30,149 nt of DNA from JASBSR01 sp963847575. GTDB lineage: Bacteria > Pseudomonadota > Gammaproteobacteria > SZUA-229. Location: the NCBI GenBank assembly GCA_963847575.1, contig CAWKAL010000015.1, positions 1-30,149 of the forward strand, written 5' to 3'. The notes under the pieces are model-generated. The model ran no database searches. It was given only the letters and a program-made list of their open reading frames with translations, and was not told the origin of the DNA. This document shows positions 17,742 through 26,394 of this stretch, piece after piece (position 1 is the stretch's first letter; every line of letters starts with the position of its first letter). A program made the translations under genes and the position numbers.

Positions 17742-17913
17742 CCGCAAATGAGCGCGAATGAACGCGAATAAAGCAAAGTCGTTATTTGGTTTTCGGATGT
17801 TATGTGTCATCAGGTTGGAACTAAGAAGGATTAACTTAGGTATATGGTCACTGTTTCGAACTGTGTTGTTTGAATAATATTTTTAATTCGCGTTTATTCG
17901 CGTTCATTTGCGG
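17742..17913. repeat. Long palindromic element 2 (28-bp arms)
   Basis: Left arm 17742-17769 and right arm 17886-17913 are inverted copies matching at 26 of 28 positions, around a centre of ~116 bases unrelated by eye to that of element 1. The arms have the same 10-base units as the element at 13790-13943 (CCGCAAATGA, then CGCGAAT units). It lies between the decaheme and pentaheme genes, with the right arm ending only ~16 bases before the start region of the latter, so it may affect that gene's expression. Confidence 0.8.
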
Positions 17914-17929
17914 ACTAATAATTAGAACC

Positions 17930-19276
17930 ATGAGAACAGGAATGCCTAAAAAATTGATATTTGTTTACGCAGCGGCGGCGGTGTTTATTGCCGCTGCAGC
18001 CAGTGCAGAAGAAATGGCGACGTTTCCTGTGCTTGACGGGCAGGTGCATGAAGGTGTGGCAAGCTGTGCCAGTAGTAACTGTCATGGTTCGGTCAAGCAG
18101 TACCAGAACAGTCGCATTCTGCATAATGAATACATCACCTGGGACCGCGAAGATATACACAGTGAAGCTTATAAAAAAATGTTTACCAAAGCATTCACCG
18201 ATATCACAGATAAACTGGGGATGAAAGCGCCACACGAAGAACCGGTGTGCCTGGCATGTCATGCCAGCGATGTGCCAAAAAAACTTCACGGTACAAAATT
18301 TCAGATGGATGATGGTATCGGTTGTGAAACCTGTCATGGTGGCTCAGAGAACTGGCTTGCCGCACACACCGACAAAGACGCATCACACGAAACCAATATT
18401 GCTAATGGCATGTATCCCAGCGATGACATAGTACAGCGCACGCGCCTGTGCCTGTCGTGCCACTACGGAAACGACAAACAGTTCGTGACGCATGAAATCA
18501 TGGGCGCAGGCCATCCGCGAATCAGTTTTGAAATGGATACCTTCAGCGAGCTGCAGCCGCCACATTTTGTCCAGGATGAAGATTACAAACAACGTAAAAC
18601 CGCTTATAGCAATGTGAAAGTGTGGGCGGTCGGCCAGGCGGTTGCGGCGGCGTCTGTGCTGGAGATGCTACACAGTACTCATATGCAGCCGAATAAACTT
18701 TTCCCTGAACTCAGCATGTTTGACTGCCACAGCTGTCATCATCGCATGTCTGATAAATCGTGGACCCCGCGACGCAGTACCGGTCTTGGTCCGGGCGTGG
18801 TGCCGATCAATGATTCCAGCCTGTTAATGCTGCGCCACGTGATTGTGCCGATGGACGCCAGCCTGGCGTGGCGCTTCAGGAAAATTCTAAAAGAAATGCA
18901 CCAGGCCTCGACCACTGACTATGCATCGCTGGTTGAAAAGATTGAGCAATTACAGGCGATGGTGGATTCGCTCACCGGAAAAATTGTACAGCATGAATTT
19001 ACTGCAAAAGATATCCAGGAGATTACTCTGAGCCTGATTAACGATGGCGTCTGGGGCGAGTACCAGGATTATGTTGCGGCAGAGCAATCAGTCATGGCGA
19101 TCAGTGCGCTGACTATATCCTGGGACAAGCTGGTGCCGTTCAGTGATGTGCGCAGGGAAAACCTCAAGCGTGAGATCGACCTGTTATACAACATCGTGGA
19201 CAAAGACGAAGCCTATAATCAGAAACGCTTCAGTAATGCTTTGGGTAAACTGCGCGAGATAATATCAGGCAGTTGA
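17930..19276 (+). CDS. Pentaheme cytochrome c (cytochrome c554-like)
   Basis: About 448 residues from ATG 17930 (MRTGMPKKLIF…), or 444 from ATG 17942; the longer frame to 17870 runs into the repeat and is rejected. A Sec signal ends at AAASA. Five heme sites are present, numbered from 17930: CASSNCH at 46-52, which is CX4CH, then CLACH (107), CETCH (132), CLSCH (174) and CHSCH (266). The stretch THEIMGAGHPRISFEMD after the fourth heme is typical of the cytochrome c554 family (PF13435-like). The C-terminal ~170 residues are helical and heme-free. It is the last gene of the cytochrome block and converges with trxC, overlapping it by 12 bases. Likely a periplasmic electron carrier; the partner is unknown. 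Confidence 0.87.
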   Translation: MRTGMPKKLIFVYAAAAVFIAAAASAEEMATFPVLDGQVHEGVASCASSNCHGSVKQYQNSRILHNEYITWDREDIHSEAYKKMFTKAFTDITDKLGMKAPHEEPVCLACHASDVPKKLHGTKFQMDDGIGCETCHGGSENWLAAHTDKDASHETNIANGMYPSDDIVQRTRLCLSCHYGNDKQFVTHEIMGAGHPRISFEMDTFSELQPPHFVQDEDYKQRKTAYSNVKVWAVGQAVAAASVLEMLHSTHMQPNKLFPELSMFDCHSCHHRMSDKSWTPRRSTGLGPGVVPINDSSLLMLRHVIVPMDASLAWRFRKILKEMHQASTTDYASLVEKIEQLQAMVDSLTGKIVQHEFTAKDIQEITLSLINDGVWGEYQDYVAAEQSVMAISALTISWDKLVPFSDVRRENLKREIDLLYNIVDKDEAYNQKRFSNALGKLREIISGS

Positions 19277-19714
19277 CGAGATCGCGTTTGCGCGTGTCCA
19301 CGCAATCAGGCTTTCCTGGTTCATGGCTCCCGCCTGCTGTGCAACCATGCGGCCTTTCTTAAATATCGCCAGCGTCGGAATGCTGCGTATATTAAAACGC
19401 GCAGCGATTGCCTGTTCGTTTTCGGTATTGAGTTTTGCAAGGCGCACCTGCGGTTCGAGTTTTTGCGCGGCCTGTTCGAATGCCGGCGCCATCATTTTGC
19501 AGGGCCCGCACCACGGCGCCCAGAAATCCACCAGCACAGGGATATCGTGATTATTTATCATGCGGTCAAAATTGGCCGTGGTGAGTTCGACCGGGCGATT
19601 ATTGAACAATGGCGCGCCGCATTTTCCGCAGGTACCGCCGCTATTGAGCCTGTCGGCGGGTAGCCGGTTTTTGGTTGCGCATATCGGGCAGGCAACATGA
19701 CTGAAATTTGACAT
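19265..19714 (-). CDS. trxC: Thioredoxin 2
   Basis: 149 residues, the usual length for TrxC. The N-terminal zinc-binding motif CPIC…CGKC (~9-36) precedes a thioredoxin fold with active site WCGPC (~68-72) and the conserved cis-proline stretch IRSIPTLAIFKKG. It is a cytoplasmic disulfide reductase, and the zinc module distinguishes it from TrxA. It is convergent with the pentaheme gene and shares 12 bases with its 3' end. Apparently a monocistronic housekeeping gene. Confidence 0.95.
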   Translation of the reverse strand: MSNFSHVACPICATKNRLPADRLNSGGTCGKCGAPLFNNRPVELTTANFDRMINNHDIPVLVDFWAPWCGPCKMMAPAFEQAAQKLEPQVRLAKLNTENEQAIAARFNIRSIPTLAIFKKGRMVAQQAGAMNQESLIAWTRANAISSTA

Positions 19715-19814
19715 AAAGAACCTGTTACTGGAACTGTTGAAGTCTTGATATGATCAGATATAGGGTCTGGCGGCCGGTTTTCAAGTCCCGGCGAATTACT
19801 AAAGAGGGGGGTGT

Positions 19815-20357
19815 ATGATCAGGCGCAGTGTTTATGGTGTATGTGTATGGCTACTGGCGGCGTGTGCTTCAGGCCCGTTCGATGAGCAATCGCGCTTTAC
19901 AGCAATACCGGTGGGATCTGAGCTGGTACTCAACCAGGTGATTGATATTGGCCCGGACCGGGTCGCGGTGCACATGCAGGATGGCAAGCTGATGGAATAT
20001 TCTGCGATGAATCACTACCAGCCGCACTGCAAGTTCGAGATTTATACCATGGCGGAAACATCACGCCAGGTGCAGCCCGACAGCTTTCTGATCACGCGGG
20101 TAGTCGATAACATGGAAATGACATCACTGCGCCCGAGCACAATGGCCGGACTGATGACTGCACTGGATGGCCCCGACATCGTGACCTATGCCACCTATAT
20201 ATACCTCAGTTCTGCAAAACAGCCCGATGTTTTCCGCATGTCGTGCATGCACTGGGAGGATATATCGGTAAGGCGCTATCTCAGTATCAGTGAGATGCGC
20301 AGGGCCATGGGCGCGCGCTTCAGCCTGCAAATCAAACAGCCTGCCGCGCAGACTTAG
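19815..20357 (+). CDS. Small putative lipoprotein, function unknown
   Basis: 180 residues. The start ATG is preceded by a strong GAGGGGGG ribosome binding site, and the lipobox is LAAC with Cys17 as first mature residue. The mature part is mixed alpha/beta with a few cysteines (FEIYTM region, RMSCMHWED) and no domain that I recognise. Codon use and start signals look genuine. It is followed after ~150 bases by the antiporter gene, with no clear functional link. Confidence 0.75.
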   Translation: MIRRSVYGVCVWLLAACASGPFDEQSRFTAIPVGSELVLNQVIDIGPDRVAVHMQDGKLMEYSAMNHYQPHCKFEIYTMAETSRQVQPDSFLITRVVDNMEMTSLRPSTMAGLMTALDGPDIVTYATYIYLSSAKQPDVFRMSCMHWEDISVRRYLSISEMRRAMGARFSLQIKQPAAQT

Positions 20358-20505
20358 CTCACTACACCGGTGATATGTCGGCAGGCGTAGCGCCAGTGCG
20401 TGCCTGACTGCACGATAGATAATGTATGTCATTGAAATAAATGGCGCGAGCCTGCACCATAGGCATACCTTGAGCTGACCAGGCTGCAACCCCAGACTCC
20501 ACCCT

Positions 20506-21726
20506 ATGCCGACGCATGACTATTTCCTGAACCTGCTGATTATTCTGCTGACCGCCAGGATATTCGCCGAAATTGCCTCGCGCATGAAATCACCGCCGGT
20601 GATCGGTGAGCTGATTGCCGGCGTGGTGCTGGGCCCGAGCCTGCTCGGCTGGATTGAACCGATGGAAGCGATTCACCTGCTGGCAGAAATCGGTATCATC
20701 CTGCTGCTGTTCGAAGTCGGCATGGAAACTGATGTGCGCCAGCTGGTACAGAGTGGCAGAAGTTCGGTGATTGTTGCCGTGGTTGGATTTGTATTGCCGT
20801 TTGTTTTCGGTGCCACGATTGGCTATGTCATGCTGGACCTGCCGCTACTGATATCACTATTTATAGGAGGTACCCTGACCGCCACCAGTATCGGCATCAC
20901 GGTACGCGTGCTCACCGATCTCAAACGGCGAAACTCGTACGAAGGCCAGGTAGTGCTGGGTGCCGCGGTGATCGATGATATTCTCGGCGTGATCCTGCTC
21001 GCGGTACTGTATGAATTTGCAGTGGAAGGCGAGGTCAGCGTGTTGCATGCTGGCCGAGTGTTTTTGTTTGTGCTCACCTTCTTTGTCCTCGCGCCGATCG
21101 CGGCAAAAATGATGTCGATGGTGATCCGGCGCTTCGATTCAGTGAGCGCCATACCGGGCATGATCCCGACGACGATTGTCTCGCTGGTGTTGTTCTTTGC
21201 CTGGCTGGCACATATCCTCGGTGCACCGGAGTTGCTCGGCGGGTTTGCTGCCGGGCTGGCACTGTCACGGCGGTTTTTCCTGCCGTTCGGTATCGCGCTG
21301 CACTCGGATGAAAAATTTGCCGGCAGAATAGAAAGTGAAATGCGACCGATTGTGCATCTGTTTACGCCGATATTTTTTGTCATGGTCGGGCTGTCGCTCA
21401 ACCTGCACGAAGTCGACTGGAGTTCATCGTTTATCTGGTTAACGTTCTTCTCGCTGTTACTGGCAGCCATCGCCGGCAAGTTGATCGGCGGGTTGCTGTT
21501 AAGAGAATCATTACCGTTACGACTGGCAGTCGGTATATCCATGATACCGCGCGGTGAGGTCGGGCTGATTTTTGCCGAACTGGGCCGGGTGAGCGGCGTA
21601 TTCGATGATGAAATCTATGCCGCGCTTATCCTGGTGATTGCGGTCACCACGCTGATGTCACCATTTGCCTTGAACACCCTGTATCGTAGATGTGGTGCGA
21701 GTATTGCGATGCGCGATATTAGTTAG
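20506..21726 (+). CDS. CPA2-family cation:proton antiporter
   Basis: 406 residues and strongly hydrophobic, about 11-13 membrane helices, the length of a membrane domain without the TrkA-N/TrkA-C tail of KefB/KefC. Family motifs include PPVIGELIAGVVLGPSLLGW, LLLFEVGMETD, VIDDILGVIL with the paired acidic residues that carry the ion and proton, and ELLGGFAAGLALSRR. It exchanges Na+ or K+ for H+ across the inner membrane; ion preference cannot be read from sequence. The upstream ribosome binding site is weak. Confidence 0.88.
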   Translation: MPTHDYFLNLLIILLTARIFAEIASRMKSPPVIGELIAGVVLGPSLLGWIEPMEAIHLLAEIGIILLLFEVGMETDVRQLVQSGRSSVIVAVVGFVLPFVFGATIGYVMLDLPLLISLFIGGTLTATSIGITVRVLTDLKRRNSYEGQVVLGAAVIDDILGVILLAVLYEFAVEGEVSVLHAGRVFLFVLTFFVLAPIAAKMMSMVIRRFDSVSAIPGMIPTTIVSLVLFFAWLAHILGAPELLGGFAAGLALSRRFFLPFGIALHSDEKFAGRIESEMRPIVHLFTPIFFVMVGLSLNLHEVDWSSSFIWLTFFSLLLAAIAGKLIGGLLLRESLPLRLAVGISMIPRGEVGLIFAELGRVSGVFDDEIYAALILVIAVTTLMSPFALNTLYRRCGASIAMRDIS

Positions 21727-21831
21727 TGTTTTTGTTTTCTATGAATAGATAAAAGATTAAAGGCGCTGCCGCGAATAACGCAAAGGACGAAAAATTAAAC
21801 AGTATCCGTTGGTTAATTAGTCTGGGGCAGG

Positions 21832-23607
21832 TCACTGAGTTTGAAATACTTCGTTGAGCTTATCCAGTAATGTCTCAAGCGGCATTATCAGGGATATTTC
21901 GTTATCAGTCTGGACTACCGGTATGCCTATCACTCTGATGTTATCCAGGTCCTGGCCGAGTTGCGCCGCGAGCTGCAATGCGCTGGCGAGACCAATATCA
22001 TGCGATGAAATTTTATTATTGTCAGCGATGAACTGATCAGCGCGTCTGATGATGAGCTTCTCTATCGGCGTGTCTACGAGTACCGCGTCGAGCAGGTACA
22101 CGGTGCCCGGTTGTTGCAGGTGATTGAGTAGATCTGTACCTGGCCTATCGAGCTTGATCAGTTTTATTTTTCTGGACGCGATATTTTGTTGCAGCTTGTC
22201 AGCCAGTGTCCAGGCAATGTCATCGGGGCTGTACGGCGAACCGACGGCTATCAAGGTCGTTGGCAATGAAGCATCATAAGCGACGAGCTTTTTGCTGCTT
22301 ACTGTATCAGCCGTAGTTCTATCAACTTTCATTTTTAAAAAATGCGTTGCGCAGGAAATACAGGGATCGTAATTGCGGATCACTTTTTCAGCGTGTAACT
22401 GCAGCGCGGAATCTTTGTTGTCCAGCCCGAAATGATTGAGTGCATTGCCAATATCCTGTTCAATGCGCGCCTGGTTCTGGCTGGTAGGCGGAACAATGCG
22501 TGCGGACACGACCTCGCCGTTGTTGTTCAGTTCATATCGGTGCCAGAGAAAACCGCGCGGCGCTTCTGTGCAACCATAGCCGACGCCGCCCTTGATCTGA
22601 ATGTCCTGGAATGCATGTTCAGGGCGCTGGTAGTTTTGCAGCAGGCGAATAGCTTCATTTAACGCGTAATGAATTTCCAGCGCGCGCGCAACAATACTGT
22701 GGAACATGTTGCGCGACGGGAATGCTATGCCGATGCTATCGAGCACAGCTCTTGTGTCTGCGGGTAGCTTATCCAGGTTATTGTTCAGGCGTGCCAGCGG
22801 TCCGACCAGGTAGGCCTGGTCATGCAACAGGCAGTGAAGTGCAGTGCTCTGCGGCATGTGCAGTTCGCGGAAGTGATCATCGAAGGCATCAATCGCGATA
22901 TCAAGGCCCTGGTCAGAAACAAGTCGGCCACGGTTCATGGCATATTCATCCGCGTGGCGTAATGATACCGAGGTAAAGTCCTGCTCATCCTCTGCCAGGT
23001 CCAGCGTGGCAGTCCAGTGCACGAGATCAGCCGCATCCTGTTGTGCGGATATGAGACGGCCGAGTAATTCGCTGACCTTGGCTTGCTCTGGCGCGTGAAA
23101 AAAACCACCGGCGCGGACATTCACCGGGTGCACCGAGCGTCCGCCGATGAGTCGAATCAGGTCGTTGCCCAGGCCCTGCAGTTTGAGTCCGCGGCGAACT
23201 TCATTGCCGTATTCCTGCGACATTTCAATCACGCTGTTATAGCCGAGAAAATCCGGCGCCGCCAGCATGTGTATATGCAGGCTGTGGCTTTGCAGCCATT
23301 CGCCACAATACATAAGGCGCCGCATGTCGCGCGCCCAGGGTGTGAGCTCTATATTAAAAATAGATTCGATCGCGTTAATCGCACTCATCTGGTACGCCAC
23401 CGGGCATATCCCGCAAATGCGTGCCACGGTATCGGCCACGTCGGCATAACTACGACCTTCGAGAAATTTCTCGAAATAGCGCGGCGGTTCGTAGATACGC
23501 AGTTTCAGGTCGGTGATGACGCCGTTGTCGATGCGCAGATCCAGCGCGCCTTCGCCTTCTACCCGCGCCAGTACCGGTACGTTAATGTCGATGTGTCTAT
23601 TGTTCAT
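21832..23607 (-). CDS. hydA: Group 3b NiFe hydrogenase large subunit fused to a maturation protease domain
   Basis: 591 residues. Residues 1-430 are the catalytic large subunit: L1 motif RICGIC (63-68, nickel ligands C65 and C68) and L2 motif DPCISCATH (414-422, C416 and C419). Large subunits usually end within a few residues of the cleavage site that follows the L2 histidine. Here the frame continues for ~170 residues with an M52-type (HycI/HybD/HoxW) endopeptidase domain at ~451-590: LIAVGSPYSPDDIAWTLADKL, YLLDAVLVDTP and SSHDIGLASALQLAAQLG. The acidic residue of GSPYSPDD (D462/D463), D507 and H536 fall where HybD has its nickel-ligand residues. Cleavage near H422 would free the protease. 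Last gene of hydBGDA, nine bases after hydD. The enzyme should interconvert H2 and NADPH in the cytoplasm. Confidence 0.93.
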   Translation of the reverse strand: MNNRHIDINVPVLARVEGEGALDLRIDNGVITDLKLRIYEPPRYFEKFLEGRSYADVADTVARICGICPVAYQMSAINAIESIFNIELTPWARDMRRLMYCGEWLQSHSLHIHMLAAPDFLGYNSVIEMSQEYGNEVRRGLKLQGLGNDLIRLIGGRSVHPVNVRAGGFFHAPEQAKVSELLGRLISAQQDAADLVHWTATLDLAEDEQDFTSVSLRHADEYAMNRGRLVSDQGLDIAIDAFDDHFRELHMPQSTALHCLLHDQAYLVGPLARLNNNLDKLPADTRAVLDSIGIAFPSRNMFHSIVARALEIHYALNEAIRLLQNYQRPEHAFQDIQIKGGVGYGCTEAPRGFLWHRYELNNNGEVVSARIVPPTSQNQARIEQDIGNALNHFGLDNKDSALQLHAEKVIRNYDPCISCATHFLKMKVDRTTADTVSSKKLVAYDASLPTTLIAVGSPYSPDDIAWTLADKLQQNIASRKIKLIKLDRPGTDLLNHLQQPGTVYLLDAVLVDTPIEKLIIRRADQFIADNNKISSHDIGLASALQLAAQLGQDLDNIRVIGIPVVQTDNEISLIMPLETLLDKLNEVFQTQ

Positions 23608-23616
23608 GATCTGTAC

Positions 23617-24393
23617 TCATGATTCGGATTTCCAGTTCAGGCCTTCGCGATTGAATGCCTTCGCGCCGCTGTTGATGAACAGGAAGCGGCGTGCAATTTC
23701 CGCGTTGACCAGGCCAAGCCCCTGTAAACGTTGTGCCATGGCTGCAGTGTTAATGTTTTCCGCCGGGCCATAACAGGCATAGCATTCGCGGCCGAAGGAT
23801 GGGCAAAGTGCGCCGCAACCGGTGCGTGTCACCGGGCCCATGCAGGCTTCACCCCGGGCGACCAGCACGCACACGGTGTGCTGTCGCTTGCACTCCAGGC
23901 ACACCTTGTCTGATTCTTCAACCGGTGTGACACCGAATAATAATGCCCGCACCGCGGCGAGTACCTGCCTGCCGCTGACCGGGCACCCCCAGAGTTCGAG
24001 ATCGACCTTGATGTGGTCGCGAATCGGCGTTGAGGTATCGAGTGTGCGTATGTATTCAGGATTGGTATACACGCCTGCGATCCATTGCGCGGTGTCGGCC
24101 ATGTTGCGCAAGGCCTGCAGGCCACCGCTGGTGGCGCAGGCACCGATGGTGACTATGAAATTACTCTGTTGTCGAATTTTTTGCAGCCGTTCAAGATCAT
24201 CCGGCGTTGACACGCTGCCTTCGATAAATGCGATGTTGACACTGGCATCTTCATCCACCGGGCCGGCTTCGGCAAAGTGTTTTATTTCTACCAGGCTCGA
24301 CAGGGTCAAAAGCGCTTCGCCGGCATTGAGAAACGCGAGCTGGCAGCCATCGCAGGAACTGAATTTATGCACCGCAACTGTTGGCCTGGTCAT
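23617..24393 (-). CDS. hydD: Group 3b NiFe hydrogenase small (delta) subunit
   Basis: 258 residues, cytoplasmic type with no Tat signal. Proximal-cluster motifs are SSCDGCQLAFLN (13-24), IEGSVSTPDD, IGACATSGGLQAL and WGCPVSGRQV. The C-terminal half has further cysteines for additional [4Fe-4S] clusters (CLECKRQHTVCV, ACMGPVTRTGCGALCPSFGRECYACYGP). It passes electrons between the NiFe site of HydA and the FeS/flavin subunits. It starts one base after the hydG stop codon. Confidence 0.93.
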   Translation of the reverse strand: MTRPTVAVHKFSSCDGCQLAFLNAGEALLTLSSLVEIKHFAEAGPVDEDASVNIAFIEGSVSTPDDLERLQKIRQQSNFIVTIGACATSGGLQALRNMADTAQWIAGVYTNPEYIRTLDTSTPIRDHIKVDLELWGCPVSGRQVLAAVRALLFGVTPVEESDKVCLECKRQHTVCVLVARGEACMGPVTRTGCGALCPSFGRECYACYGPAENINTAAMAQRLQGLGLVNAEIARRFLFINSGAKAFNREGLNWKSES

Positions 24394-24394
24394 A

Positions 24395-25228
24395 TCAGAA
24401 GCCCCTGACGCTAAATAATGGTTTCACCTCGGTGTAATTAAACACCGGCCCGTCGCGACAGATGAACTTGCCGCCATATTGGCAATGGCCGCAGTGGCCG
24501 ACGGCACATTGCATGTTGCGCTCCATCGATAACCACATTTGATTTTCTTTCACGCCCATCGCGAGCATGTTTTTCACCACCACCTGCATCATGCCTTCGG
24601 GGCCGCACATCATCACGCTGACGCGCTGTGGATCGTATGACAAGTTTGAAAATAAATCGGTGACCCGGCCGATGTGCCAGGGCCACAGTGCATCGCCGCT
24701 ATCGGCCGCGAGCAACACCTGGGTGTCTGGCAGCTCGCGCCACTGGTCGTAGCGCTCACGCCAGATAAAATCGTTGGAATGTTTAACGCCCTGCACAATA
24801 TTCAAATGCCCGTAGCGTTCGCGCCGATGGGTAATGTAATTGATGACCGAAACCACCGGGGCGCAACCGAGTCCGCCGGTCACCACGACCACGTCATGCT
24901 GTTCTGTTGCTGACATTGGCCAGCCGCGACCGAAGGGGCCGCGCAAACCCAGCCGATCACCGGGGCGCAACTTGTCAAAACCCCGGGTCACACGACCGAC
25001 CACGCGAATGGTGTGGTCAATGATGTGTTCATCGCTGGGGTCGGAAACAATCGATATCGCAATTTCACCGACACCGTATAAATACAGCATGTTGAACTGG
25101 CCCGGTTCAAAATGATAACGGCTTTGTTGCTCGACATCAGTGAGGCGCAGGCGCAGGGTAAACAGCCCGGGTGACTCCTGGATGCGGTCGACAACTTCAA
25201 CTTCGCTGGGCAGGTAGGCGTTTTTCAT
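24395..25228 (-). CDS. hydG: Group 3b hydrogenase FAD/NAD(P)-binding (gamma) subunit
   Basis: 277 residues from ATG 25226-25228, which overlaps the hydB stop as ATGA; the longer open frame to 25369 lies inside hydB and is rejected. It is a ferredoxin-reductase-like protein: FAD-binding barrel (FEPGQFNMLYLYGVGEIAISIVSDP), nucleotide-binding part (VVVTGGLGCAPVVSVINY, MMCGPEGMMQVV), and C-terminal [2Fe-2S] cysteines in MQCAVGHCGHCQYGGKFIC, similar to PyrK and sulfhydrogenase gamma. It exchanges electrons with NADP(H), or with polysulfide in sulfhydrogenases. Confidence 0.92.
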   Translation of the reverse strand: MKNAYLPSEVEVVDRIQESPGLFTLRLRLTDVEQQSRYHFEPGQFNMLYLYGVGEIAISIVSDPSDEHIIDHTIRVVGRVTRGFDKLRPGDRLGLRGPFGRGWPMSATEQHDVVVVTGGLGCAPVVSVINYITHRRERYGHLNIVQGVKHSNDFIWRERYDQWRELPDTQVLLAADSGDALWPWHIGRVTDLFSNLSYDPQRVSVMMCGPEGMMQVVVKNMLAMGVKENQMWLSMERNMQCAVGHCGHCQYGGKFICRDGPVFNYTEVKPLFSVRGF

Positions 25229-26331
25229 GTCGGCGACTCCGTGCAAATAGCGCTGACTTCTTCGGTGAGATCGATCCCCACCGGGCACCATGTAATACAG
25301 CGGCCGCAGCCGACGCAGCCCGAGCGCCCGTATTGTTCGTGCCAGCTGCCAAGTTTGTGGGTCAGCCACTGGCGATAACGCAGGCGCGTGTCAGAACGAA
25401 TCGTGATGCCGTGAATATAACTGTGGCCGGGCGTAAAGCAGGAATCCCACTGGCGCAGGTGCTGGCTGCCGCTGCCATCAAGCTGTGGTCGTTCAATTTC
25501 GCTATGACAGAAGCAGGTCGGGCACACCGCGGTGCAGTTACCGCAGCTCAGGCAGCGTGCTGCCACTTCGTGCCATCTCGGGTGTTCGAGATTGTCGAAT
25601 AAAACCGGCTGCAGATTTCCGGCGGGTAATTTGCGCTGTTGCACCGCGGCCTGTTTGAGTAATTCATCGGCCTGCGCAATGCTATGCTCGCCGGCTTTTG
25701 CAAGTTGCATATCGCGGGCGATGGCCTGGCCGGTTTCTGTATGGCATTCGAGTAAAAAACCCTCAGCCATTTCGGTCAGCGCGATATCAAACCCATAACT
25801 CGCGCCCGGGCCGTCACCGGTGGAAGCACAGAAACAGGTGTCTGCCGGTTGCGTGCAGTTGACTGCTATCAGCACCATGTTCTGCCGCCTGGCCAGGTAG
25901 CAGGGGTCACGATAATCCTGCTGCAAAAAATGGCGGTCGTGGATATACAGTGCGGCGATATCGCAGGGGCGGGCGCCGATGAAGGCTATTTTTTGCGCCT
26001 CGGGCAAGGTCTCAGTAAAATGCAGCTGCTTGTTGTCATCAGCCTCGCATTGCCAGAGTACTTCCTCGCTGGCAAACACCAGCGGCTTGATTGCCTGTGG
26101 GCCATTCGCCCAGCTGAACAGGTAGTCGTCGCCGGAATCGTGCAACCGATAACTGCCCGGCGCCTGCGTCTGTCGAATACCGCGCGGCATCTGCTCGACC
26201 GAAGCGATGTCATCATACACAATCGCCGCGTCTTTCACCTGCGGGCCGATGCAACGGTAACCCTGGGCAGCCAGCAAATCCAGCAGGCCCTGCAGGCGGT
26301 CTCGCGGGAGGAAGTTCATATCCTGTTTCAT
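25225..26331 (-). CDS. hydB: Group 3b hydrogenase 4Fe-4S (beta) subunit
   Basis: About 368 residues from ATG 26331 (MKQDMNFLPRD); a second ATG at 26319 has AGGA immediately upstream and is possible, and the TTG at 26349 is less likely. The C-terminal third has two ferredoxin-like clusters, CLSCGNCTAVCP (about 260-271) and CVGCGRCITWCP (about 339-350), with a CFCHSE stretch and HLRQWDSCFTPGHSYIHG between them, as in sulfhydrogenase beta subunits. The N-terminal part contains IAFIGARPCDIAAL and NCTQPADTCFC. First gene of the operon; an FNR-like site lies 64 bases upstream. Confidence 0.92.
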   Translation of the reverse strand: MKQDMNFLPRDRLQGLLDLLAAQGYRCIGPQVKDAAIVYDDIASVEQMPRGIRQTQAPGSYRLHDSGDDYLFSWANGPQAIKPLVFASEEVLWQCEADDNKQLHFTETLPEAQKIAFIGARPCDIAALYIHDRHFLQQDYRDPCYLARRQNMVLIAVNCTQPADTCFCASTGDGPGASYGFDIALTEMAEGFLLECHTETGQAIARDMQLAKAGEHSIAQADELLKQAAVQQRKLPAGNLQPVLFDNLEHPRWHEVAARCLSCGNCTAVCPTCFCHSEIERPQLDGSGSQHLRQWDSCFTPGHSYIHGITIRSDTRLRYRQWLTHKLGSWHEQYGRSGCVGCGRCITWCPVGIDLTEEVSAICTESPT

Positions 26332-26394
26332 GGCATAATGACTCAACACCGATAGTTGATGTGCACACTATCCTCCCTGTGGCGGGTCTTTTCC

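Noticed and set aside
17870..17929. Upstream extension of the pentaheme cytochrome to a TTG at 17870
   Set aside because: The added residues are translated from the right arm of a palindromic repeat and would precede a normal signal peptide.
17930..19276. Reading the c554-like protein as evidence of ammonia oxidation
   Set aside because: There is no hydroxylamine oxidoreductase or ammonia monooxygenase in the window, and c554-like multiheme proteins are common in other respiratory settings.
20358..20505. Possible small RNA or gene in the 148-base gap before the antiporter
   Set aside because: No open frame with a start signal, no strong hairpin and no terminator was seen.
21745..21800. CCGCGAATAACGCAAAGG-type sequence between the antiporter and hydrogenase genes
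   Set aside because: It resembles one arm of the palindromic elements but is too degenerate and lacks an inverted partner, so it was not annotated as a third copy.
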